Below are positions 27,901 through 36,800 of a stretch of DNA of 64,000 nt, piece after piece. The notes under the pieces are model-generated. The model was not told where the DNA came from. It was given only the letters and a program-made list of their open reading frames with translations, and made no database searches. Origin of the DNA: Nipponacmea schrenckii (taxonomy: Eukaryota; Mollusca; Gastropoda; Lottiidae); contig CM060200.1 of NCBI GenBank assembly GCA_030562195.1, positions 13,206,001-13,270,000 of the forward strand. Direction: 5' to 3'. Positions within the stretch are counted from its first letter, which is position 1. Each line of letters begins with the position of its first letter. The position numbers and the translations under genes were made by a program.

Positions 27901-30116
27901 GTACACAAGTACATGTGCATCAAATGGACGGATCTATGTTTCGGCGATCAAGTACATGACCACAAAATAAATATACAATACTCCACGTACAATTTGTTTA
28001 AAAATACACAAGTACATGTGCATTAAATGGACAGATTTTCAACGTACGATTTGTTTATAAAATGGTATAATTTGGTATGTCCATACATAGATCAAGTTCA
28101 AATTTGAGGTGCCACTTTTATTTGGTCATTTGAATGGGACAATAAACTGATAGCTTAGAGATTTGGTAAAAATTTACCTAATTGCAAACTCTATGGCATT
28201 TTGCAACCTTCTTTATCAGGAGCCAAAAAAGGAGGATGTATATAACATTTCTTGTGCAGTATTATGGACTTACTATGGATTTACTTAAGTTCAATGGGAA
28301 AATGATCACATGAGCCAAATCTAGTGTTTAATACATATTCTAGAATTTTTTCAATTTTATTTTACTATTTCAGAAACCGTTCAAGCCAGCTAAATATTTT
28401 GCAATAGATAGAGTGTTCAGAAATGAAACCTTAGATTCCACACATTTAGCAGAATTTCATCAGATAGAGGGCCTGGTTGCTGATAGAAATTTAACCCTTG
28501 GGGATCTCATGGGCACAATTAATGAATTCTTTCAGAAACTAGGTATGTACAAAGTCTCTTTTATTGCTCTGGCAATAGTGATGATGTTTCAACATACCAA
28601 CAACATAAATAGAAGTACAACAACATTCTTTAAAGAATATGGTGGACTGAATATTTGTGAGCTCAAAACTCAGTTTCGGTTACCAGTCTATTTTTTAATT
28701 CAATTCTGACATACAGTGAAAATATGGTCCCTTGCATCAAATCATTGAATTCTATTGCTCACAAGAATGTGAGTATAAGGGCTTCAAAATGACAAAAGTC
28801 TTGTGAGGTTTTTTGATTTTGTTGTAGATTTTGTAGTAGTACTGTAGGAAGTTATCAGAATTAAATTCTTGAATTCTTTTCAAATATTGAGCAAATAATT
28901 AGATGACTGATACTACAATAGGAAAATAGTTTGGGTAAATATTTCATACATTCGCAACTTATTTTGTCATTCTTCAAAGTTGAACCATCCCATTTCTGTG
29001 ACTTTTAACACTATTTTGATTTCAGGTATGACTAAGTTACGTTTCAAACCAGCCTATAATCCTTATACAGAACCCAGTATGGAAATATTCTCCTATCATG
29101 AAGGTAAGAAAGTTGTAATTTGAAGAATTTTCTACTACCTATTTATCTTTCAAAAATTTCTGTACCTGTTTACAGCCAGGTTGAAAGGAATAATAGGAAA
29201 GTTGACTTATCAAGGTCACCACACTTTCACAGGTCAACTGAGAATAGAACAATTAAAGTCATTTCAACTCTTTTACTGACAACGCTAATAGCATAATTTG
29301 CACCATTCCAAGGTTCAGTCAGAAAATTATGAAATATTTTTAATTTTAATTACTACAGGATTACAAAAATGGGTTGAGATAGGGAACTCTGGTGTATTTA
29401 GACCAGAAATGTTATTACCAATGGGATTACCTGAAGATGTATCAGTCATAGCCTGGGGTCTCTCCACTGAAAGGTATTAATAGTTTTCAATTATTTCAGT
29501 TGATTTCATGGTCAACATGGCTGGTATATTCTCATTTAGACAATTGTATCTGTTTCAAACCTCTAACAAAAGAGTAAAGAGAAAAGGTTTTAGCAGTCAG
29601 GCAAAGTTTCCGTCAGTGCACACTTGAAAGTCTGTGTTTGTTAGCCAAATTGGGGCAGAAAACAGAAATTCCTTGTTATAATGTTGTTGGAAAAAGAACC
29701 CAGATGTCCGACTGGACTGTGCATGTGTAGTTCCCTCCACAAAAGTAGATTTTCCAGAGAAAAATTTCCCTCGTTGCACACTACTTGATGTTTGTCTTCA
29801 TTAACCTAATCGGGCGCAGAAAAGTAAAAGAATAAAAAAACTCTTAACTTTATACGGGTCGAAATTACGTTCAATATACAAGGAAAAGGTCCTTTCTAGC
29901 CTTCAGACAATGGAGATGTAAAACTCTAATGTAATTTAATTTCTAGAAGATAATGTCAAATGGCACTAAAAATAAATGCTGATATTTAATTTGTTTATCT
30001 ATTTCAGGCCTACCATGATAAAATATAAATATAATAATATAAGAGATTTAGTCGGACCTAAGGTTGATCTACAGATGGTATATGATAATCCTATATGTAG
30101 ACTTGATAAACATTAA
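21960..30116 (+). CDS. FARSA: Phenylalanyl-tRNA synthetase alpha subunit, cytosolic
   Basis: Twelve exons: 21960-22097, 23682-23819, 24414-24515, 25074-25192, 25500-25592, 26348-26592, 26953-27037, 27515-27614, 28374-28542, 29026-29103, 29359-29473 and 30008-30116. All introns are GT-AG, giving 496 residues, close to the roughly 508 of vertebrate FARSA. The N-terminal 170 or so residues carry the small winged-helix-type DNA/tRNA-binding segments of eukaryotic PheRS alpha ([17 protein letters not shown] onward). The catalytic half shows class II motif 2 ([20 protein letters not shown], near residues 354-373) and motif 3 ([17 protein letters not shown], near 433). With the beta subunit it charges tRNA-Phe in the cytosol. 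Intron 1 holds a 26-bp minisatellite and intron 3 a full SINE. The start codon is the first ATG of an exon with homologous sequence from its first residues. Confidence 0.97.
22510..23630. repeat. 26-bp minisatellite in FARSA intron 1
   Basis: About 42 copies of a 26-bp unit with core cctgccattactatcata plus gagttaca; the common variants are ttggcattac and ataatgtt. It fills most of intron 1 and ends about 50 bp before the acceptor of exon 2. Short open frames at 22,882-23,064 and at the start of 23,541-23,861 are repeat translations. Confidence 0.93.
24623..24848 (-). mobile_element. Full-length tRNA-derived SINE with perfect target duplication
   Basis: Read on the minus strand, the head has ggtggctcagtgtgttagac (A-box region) and the B box gggttcaatccc, and the 3' tail is aagtaaacttccattcattt. 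Perfect 14-bp flanks tcttagtgaaccag at 24,609-24,622 and 24,849-24,862 are the target-site duplication. The element is about 226 bp long and sits antisense to FARSA in intron 3. It is the best-preserved copy in the window and defines the family. Confidence 0.92.
26706..26762 (+). repeat. Dispersed repeat fragment
   Basis: The order gtcagaat..., ccaatacatagaccc, ttgtctacc...tttgggg parallels the fragments at 27,766 and 29,852. It lies within FARSA intron 6. Divergence is high, and the family is not recognised. Confidence 0.45.
27229..27380 (+). repeat. Dispersed repeat, uninterrupted copy
   Basis: Contains tacaaggataacaaggacac, then ctaccagatggtccttgg, then ggaattatgagtgaagatga. It aligns block by block with 21,495-21,690, which carries an insertion. 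It lies in FARSA intron 7 and shows no coding potential. Confidence 0.65.
27766..27835 (+). repeat. Dispersed repeat fragment
   Basis: gggtcagaattaggcccaat, acacaaggacatggtcctgt and cccatgggg form one of at least three related fragments in FARSA introns (also 26,706 and 29,852). An A-run follows immediately at about 27,839-27,853, consistent with a retroposed 3' end, though no target duplication was found. Confidence 0.5.
29852..29942 (+). repeat. Dispersed repeat fragment ending in a SINE-like tail
   Basis: Starts tacgggtcgaaattacgttc, continues with aatatacaaggaaaaggtcc, and ends in gatgtaaaactct-aatgtaattt, a degenerate form of the SINE tail. This suggests that the GGTCAGAATTAGG-type repeats may share the 3' end of the tRNA SINE. 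Confidence 0.45.
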
Positions 30117-30122
30117 TTTATA

Positions 30123-30128
30123 AATAAA
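30123..30128 (+). terminator. FARSA polyadenylation signal
   Basis: AATAAA seven bases after the FARSA stop codon, followed by a T-rich tract at 30,136-30,154. If used, the 3' UTR would be only a few tens of bases. Confidence 0.6.
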
Positions 30129-31264
30129 ATATCTCATTTTTCTTATATTTTTTTACTGGAGTTCTTATCAATATCGTGGGAGATCTTGAAACCTTGTAGA
30201 CCATATTTGTTCATTTTCACTTTGGTATGATTTCGAAGTTTGTAAAAGCGCAGATCTTGTATACAGAACCTTGTATACAGGGTTTCAATCTTCTGTTCTG
30301 TTGATGTAAACAGAGTCTGTTTGACAGACCCCAATCAAAGAGTAAGAAAATGAAACAATGGACACAAAATATGTCACATTCCAAATTCCCCACCATTATA
30401 CATTCTATCTGTATCTACTATTTTGTTGGCACACATCTCATTCAGCTGATTTTATGAATTTCCGGTTGCAGAACTGGCCTTTAAAATTCCATCTATTTTT
30501 TTGGCCATTTGTATTCTTTTGATCCTTTTGTCAGTTTAATCTCTATTCAATTAGGCAACCAGATAATGCAAACAAATCATGTTATATTAGACAAGATAGG
30601 CCTATGTTTAGATGAAAGAGTGACAGGGTTTTCTAGAAGAGTGAACATACCACATTTTGCTAGTAACACTTGAACATCATGCCAGTTAATAGTCAGAAGA
30701 TTTCATTTTGGAATAATCCTGCTATAACATAGGCATGATTCATATGATTTAAATGCTGGGGTCTGGGAAAAATCTCAAAACCTAGAAAAACAGCATATTT
30801 TTATAATGATCCTAGATTTGGCTTTATTTTCCTGTTTTCAGACACCTGCATTTAAATCATATGTGTATGTTTTAGCGATATTATGACTCATTTTTTGTTT
30901 TCATATTTGAAAGCTTATCATATTATGCTAAAATTGTATTTTAAATTCATATCTTGAATAATATAGTTTGGTGTGGTGAATCTTTTAACTTTATATACTG
31001 GATAATAGAGACTTTACGGAAAATTCCGTCTTATTAATCGAGACTAAATTGTTGAACTCGTTTTATGATGCATGGCTAGGATTTCATCATCACTTTTGCA
31101 ATTTTCCATTCCATAAGCATTGTGTTATGTCAGTAATAGTTATTGTCAACAAAGAACATTAGTAATTTGAGTAATTAAGTGTGAATCTTTATTACTAGAA
31201 CCAGCTGACACAGTAGATATATATCAGATAACACTGTTTAGATAATCATCTTCATCTTTTCAAT
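30129..31264. other. FARSA-GCAT intergenic region
   Basis: No gene seen. It contains an inverted-repeat element at 30,741-30,863. The last about 200 bp before the GCAT ATG should hold the GCAT promoter and 5' UTR, but no convincing core promoter motif was identified. Confidence 0.5.
30741..30863. mobile_element. MITE-like element with 25-bp terminal inverted repeats
   Basis: The left end catatgatttaaatgc plus tggggtctg (30,741-30,765) is mirrored by the right end cagacacct plus gcatttaaatcatatg (30,839-30,863), with about two mismatches. The 73-bp interior has no open frame. No target duplication is evident. Confidence 0.55.
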
Positions 31265-32557
31265 ATGGCTGGTTGCTTGTTGTTCAATGCGTGTGCCAGG
31301 CAAAATAATGCGAAATTACTGTCGAATTTGTTGATTTCAACTAATGCTAGATTGAGTTCTTCATATGTTGAAACTAAGAATATTTTGGCTAATGAACTGA
31401 ATGGTATTCGAGAGGCAGGGACATGGAAGGCCGAGAGAGTCATAACATCAAAACAGAAATCTGAAATTCGAGTGAAAGGCAATCAGAAGCCAATAATTAA
31501 CTTTTGTGCAAATAATTATCTCGGCTTGTCCGCTAATGAAGAGGTTATAGAGGCTGGAAAGAAGGCATTAGATTCCCATGGTGCAGGATTGAGTTCAGTG
31601 CGTTTTATCTGTGGTACTCAAGACATTCATAAAGATCTTGAAGCCAAAATTGCAAAATTTCACCAAAAAGATGACGCCATTTTATATGCAAGTTGTTTTG
31701 ATGCAAATGCTGGTATATTTGAAGTTTTGCTGACCCCAGAAGATGCTGTTATTTCTGATGAATTAAATCATGCTTCTATTATTGATGGAATACGACTCTG
31801 TAAAGCTGAAAGGTTAAGATACAAGCATCGAGACATGGCTGATTTAGAGAATCTGTTGGTGAAAACAAAAGGAAGTCGTCAGCGTTTAATAGTGACTGAT
31901 GGTGTCTTCAGCATGGATGGAAATGTTGCTCCATTGAAAGAAATTTGTGATTTGGCTGAGAAACACAAGGCCTTGGTATTTATTGATGAATGTCATGCTA
32001 CAGGATTTTTTGGTAAAACTGGACGTGGTACTGAGGAACATTGTGGATTGAAGGGACAAGTAGACATCATTAACTCAACTCTTGGTAAAGCTTTAGGTGG
32101 TGCTGCTGGTGGTTATACTGCTGGTCCTCAAGAATTGATAGATCTGTTGCGGCAGAGATCACGACCATATCTTTTCTCCAATACCCTTCCACCTCCTGTC
32201 GTAGCATGTGCCAGTAAAGCTTTTGATTTGGTTATGAAAAATGTAGATTTACCTCAGAAAGTTCTCAAAAATACTCAACATTTCCGTAAAAGAATGACTG
32301 AAGCCGGTTTCACTATTGGTGGTGATAGTGAGCACCCTATTTGTCCTGTCATGTTAGGAGATGCAAGATTGGCTTCCACATTTGCTGATAAAATGTTGGA
32401 GAAAGGCATTTATGTAATTGGATTTAGCTTTCCAGTTGTTCCTAAAGGAAAGGCCAGAATCCGAGTTCAAATATCTGCCTCACATAGTTCTAAAGAAATT
32501 GATCATGCAGTAGATTCATTTATAGAAATTGGTAAGGAACTTGGTGTGGTAAATTAA
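31265..32557 (+). CDS. GCAT: Glycine C-acetyltransferase (2-amino-3-ketobutyrate CoA ligase), mitochondrial
   Basis: One uninterrupted ORF of 430 residues, close to the family's usual length of about 400-420. The first 30 or so residues are Arg/Lys/Ser/Leu-rich with few acids, fitting a mitochondrial presequence. The rest is a fold-type I PLP enzyme of the alpha-oxoamine synthase family. Landmarks are NFCANNYLGLS (79-89), DELNHASIIDG (165-175, His 169), TDGVFSMDGNVAPL (211-224), DECHATGFFG (241-250) and the PLP-binding lysine in STLGKALGGAAGGY (K275). It cleaves 2-amino-3-oxobutyrate with CoA to glycine and acetyl-CoA, following threonine dehydrogenase. No intron is present, unlike vertebrate GCAT. 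The frame is intact with all key residues, so it looks functional. The first ATG was chosen because the presequence starts there. Confidence 0.96.
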   Translation: MAGCLLFNACARQNNAKLLSNLLISTNARLSSSYVETKNILANELNGIREAGTWKAERVITSKQKSEIRVKGNQKPIINFCANNYLGLSANEEVIEAGKKALDSHGAGLSSVRFICGTQDIHKDLEAKIAKFHQKDDAILYASCFDANAGIFEVLLTPEDAVISDELNHASIIDGIRLCKAERLRYKHRDMADLENLLVKTKGSRQRLIVTDGVFSMDGNVAPLKEICDLAEKHKALVFIDECHATGFFGKTGRGTEEHCGLKGQVDIINSTLGKALGGAAGGYTAGPQELIDLLRQRSRPYLFSNTLPPPVVACASKAFDLVMKNVDLPQKVLKNTQHFRKRMTEAGFTIGGDSEHPICPVMLGDARLASTFADKMLEKGIYVIGFSFPVVPKGKARIRVQISASHSSKEIDHAVDSFIEIGKELGVVN

Positions 32558-32653
32558 TTTGAAAAATTAATTAGTTTTATGCTATTTCATTCTATTTCTG
32601 AGCACCAGTATGACAGACCTGTTTTTTTTTCCTTACCATGTTACTACAACATC

Positions 32654-32757
32654 TTAAAGGGATACTGCGACTTAGCATGAACATATCATTTGAACTCTCA
32701 AGAATGGTCAACTCATATTCACCAGTGAACTTTCCTGGTGACACGGTATCCCTTTAA
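32654..32757. mobile_element. Short MITE with TTAA ends
   Basis: Begins ttaaagggatac and ends gtatccctttaa, giving 12-bp perfect terminal inverted repeats (14 bp with the flanking c and g) around an interior of about 80 bp without an ORF. TTAA at both ends resembles piggyBac-type target sites, but assignment is uncertain. It lies 97 bp after the GCAT stop and is therefore probably transcribed in its 3' UTR. Confidence 0.7.
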
Positions 32758-33840
32758 GTATTTTTAGCAAAATATATATTATCTTGATAATTTCCGGTGC
32801 CAGTAATATTTTACAATAATTTACAAATCTTTTAAAGCAATTTATATCATATAAAAATATAGTTCATATTAACCTATGTGGTCTGATTTATATCTGTATA
32901 TTTTCACATAAAATTAATTAAATTTCAGCTTGCTTAATTAGACATTTTAAAATATTCATTCTTATACTAACTTGAATTGTATTTTTGATTGGATTTGTAT
33001 CTCAATCCACAGACAAGCACTGAAATTACATGTTCAGGGGATTGAACCATTCCAATTTTCAGTTAGCCCTCTGTGATTCCTGAAATTCTAAAACTAAGTG
33101 TTTCATGCCTCACTATTACAGTCTCTTCAATAGTTACTAATACATCTTGATATTATTTAGTGTAATGGTTCTTTCAATTAGTGTTTTCAGCATAATATAG
33201 CTTACATTATCAATCTTTATATCTTGCTTGTTACAGAATTTGTTTTACATCAGAATCTCATAGTTCTTGTTTTCGATATTTTTGTTATATGTTTTGTTTT
33301 CTATTATTTATTTGGTTTGGCCGGTTTGTTATATATTATGTTTTAAACGTCAATTTTTATATAAACATTGTATGATATTTTGAAACTTGAATTATGTGCC
33401 ATTGTAACTTATAAATTAGTAAGAAAAAGAAATATATATTTTATACTCTAGTAGCCTATATAATTTAATACATAATACATTAATTTTTAAACCATTATAA
33501 TGCTCATTTTTATGAGTGTGAACTTTTGGAGCTATCTGGAGAAGACTGTATTTGTGAATGTTTTTTGAAATGTCAGGCTTTTTCAGCTGGATCTCCTTGA
33601 ATAACACCACAAGACTGCAAGCATTAAATCTAAACAACATCTTCATTTGTCATACTTCCTCAATGCAAAATATTGTCTAATCAAAATAGGCCCTAGAATT
33701 TGTCTAGGAAATTTTGAACAATCAAATAACATATTAATTTTGTTTTGATAAACATTGATGCTACAGAATTGAGGAAGATAATAATAACAATATATGATAT
33801 TATTGAAGAAATTAATCACAAGAGATAATATAAAATAACT
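32758..33840. other. Convergent GCAT/NOL10 3' region
   Basis: No coding potential. It should contain the 3' UTRs of GCAT (plus) and NOL10 (minus). No strong plus-strand AATAAA close to the GCAT stop was found, so the end of that transcript is undetermined. Confidence 0.5.
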
Positions 33841-33846
33841 TTTATT
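33841..33846 (-). terminator. AATAAA overlapping the NOL10 stop codon
   Basis: On the minus strand the last codons read GTG CAA TAA followed by A, so AATAAA includes the stop codon. No other AATAAA was noticed within the next 150 bases of the transcript. Whether this one is used is not known. Confidence 0.35.
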
Positions 33847-36800
33847 GCACTCTTTCATTATTCCAGAATTTAGGTTTCTTTTTAAAACTGGATGTAATTT
33901 CTTTAGCTGATCTACCCAGTTCTTTTCTTTCATCCATATGATATTTCTGTGCCTTCTCTTGAAATTCTTGTTTTTCATTCTGAAACAAATGGATAATTTA
34001 ATGTATTTTAATTATTCACTTCAAAAACTTTCAAGCAAAGATATTTGTTAAGATATTTATAATAAATAGGACTTAGCAAGATGATGTCTCCTTGAATTCC
34101 ATTTATAAATTATATCCAAATGATATACTTGTACTCGACTCTGTTGTTAGGTTTTAGCTTACCTTTTTCAGTTTAAAAGTCATCTCCATATTGCCTGTAG
34201 ATTTAGTAACAGATGAAGTATTTTTACCACTCTCTAGTTCCAGTCTTTCTGCTAAACTTCTCCTAAAATAAAACACACAATAAGAGTAGAATTGCAGCCA
34301 GTCAATTCAGCCATTTGAACAATTGAAAATTATGTCCTACTTTTTCACGCAGATTTGGCTAATGAAGTGCAACCATATGCATTGAGCAATGATGGTAATC
34401 AAAGAACATTTCACACCCATGACCTGCCTCACTAATACATTGAAAACAGATTGAAAAATCTGAAATTAAACTGGAATCAAAACCCTAAACTGTTAGATTA
34501 GTGCTCAAGCTACTAAATCAATGAACTTCAGAGTTCCATTTCAATTCGTGAATTTAATTTACCCTTCCTTTCTCTACCATTTTGATTCCGTCTATGTCTA
34601 TTATTGGCAGCCACGGATGCATGCTGAGATCTGTTCAAAATTGTTTCAATTGAGTCCATGAATCTTCCACAAGCAATTTAATCTTGCCACAACTTACTTC
34701 ATTTCTCTTCTCTTTCTCTTCTCCTCTTTAGATAATTTCACTTTAAATCCTTGAGTTTCATCTTTCAATTCATAAAATTTAGGTTTCGAGATCATTTCTT
34801 CTGCTTCTTCAGCATTTTTCTTGGCTCTCTCTTCTTGTTTCAATAATCTATATTGTTTCTTCATCTCTATACGAGTTGTACGGTCATCATCTGAACTGCT
34901 GCTACTCTCATCTTCACTTGGTCTACCTTCTACTTCCTATAATACAAATTAAAATAGGGTGGCGTTGACTGGCAAGTTCTGTACATACGGTTCCAGATTA
35001 GGTCATATTTTGAAGTATTTCAAAAGTTTCTGGGTCCATTTTTTGTCAACACAAGTAAAATGCAGAAACTTATTTTATTGAACATCAGTTTCAGAAGTGC
35101 AGAACTTTCCAATCGAGCGGCAACTTTGATTTGGGTATGTTAAAATGGACTTCATTATAGATAGAACACCCTGTATAGCATTAAGAATTTGTGTTGTTGC
35201 AACAATATATATACTCGCTGGTTTGAATTTGGGTCTCAGTCAATTTTCAGCACTAGAATCTGTGCTATACCAAGAAAGTGTTATCCCAATAACGAAAATA
35301 TTGATCCAAATTGAACACAAATTTATATGTTCTTTTACCACACAATTTCACTAGCCATCAATAAGACAAGAACTTACCTCTACTTCATTAAATTGCTCAG
35401 ATATCTGTTTTTGATCAGCTATTTTTTTCTGTCGTGATTTATCCAATTTAGTTATAAGAGGATTTACAAGACGATATTCATGAGCACTTCTATCAATTTG
35501 AAAGTCTGGATTATTAAACATAGCTGAGAATCTGTCATCTTTCAATAAATTAGGTACAGCCTGAAAAAAAAAACATTTTAAATGTGAAGAAAAAAAACAG
35601 CTCTGGCACTACTATTAGGTAAGGAATAAAACTGGTCAGAATGGTGAAGTCATTAATATATTGACATATATAGGCTACATATAAATATTAAGTCAATATA
35701 TCAAGTCCACCTGGAGTAGATTGTACCCATTGTGTATGGAGATCAGGGCTAACATACAAAAGCCATCCCATTGCCCCATCCCAAAAAAATGAGGTACTAC
35801 AGACTTAAATGACTCAACAGTTGAAAATCAAACAACAGATTTTACACAACATGTCATTGCCTGTGTTTATTAACCCATTAATAGATACATAAAGGTAGAA
35901 CATAGAACTCCATTTATTTCATTTTAAATTACTAGTATCTTTGCCTAAAGAAACCATTTTTTGCAAATAAACAAGAATAAAATATATATACTATTGTCCT
36001 GTCATATAACGTGACAGCTAAAAGACTTCCTCAGAAACACCTAAAGATTACCATTGTCCCATCCTATTGCCTTTCTTAAAGGCTTTTAGCCAAAATTTAG
36101 ACGGCAGGACAATAGTTCATGATTTCCCCTGTTATTGGAAGAAAAATAATCAAACATCATCTGAGTATCTTACCTTTCCTTTCCTATCTTTAATCTTCTG
36201 AGTATCCTCAGATAGAAATTTCTCAGCTAAATCTCGATTAACTTGTGGTAATTTCTACAAGTAAAGAATAAATTGGAAATGACCTGGCACATTTTTTGGG
36301 GTAAAAATATTTGTATATATTTAATTTATTTCTTAGCATTTAAAAATCAAAGGTGAACATTTCTTTTGCTTTAGAAAAATTAAAGATAGGGACCCTATCA
36401 TATAGGTCCATAGCAAAATATGCCCACATCGTTGACCTTTTCTGAATATTCATGATCAATCTATTGAACACCATTTAGACAATCCTAAACCCTACTAGCA
36501 TCTAAAATTCACTTTTATGTAGGCCTACCCACCATATTGTATTGATGTCCTTATGATAACCTGTAAATTAAATATCTTACATTTAATATGTTGTAACATG
36601 TAAAATCCTTACTTACCTTAATTTGAACTCGACTTTTCCTTTCGCTCTCAATCTTATCTTTTATCTTATTTTTCTTATATTCTTCATAGGCAAATGGCTG
36701 ATTTAATGCTTTAGCCTAAAAAACAAAAAAAATACACTCAAAATAACATTGACACACTCTTGAGGTTTTCCACATTTTCATGACCACTGTGCTTAAAATT

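Noticed and set aside
31252..31482. Minus-strand open frame over the GCAT start
   Set aside because: Antisense shadow of the GCAT coding sequence.
34698..34936. NOL10 coiled acidic exon considered as a separate gene
   Set aside because: Frame, phase and similarity to the C-terminal region of NOL10 join it to its neighbours.
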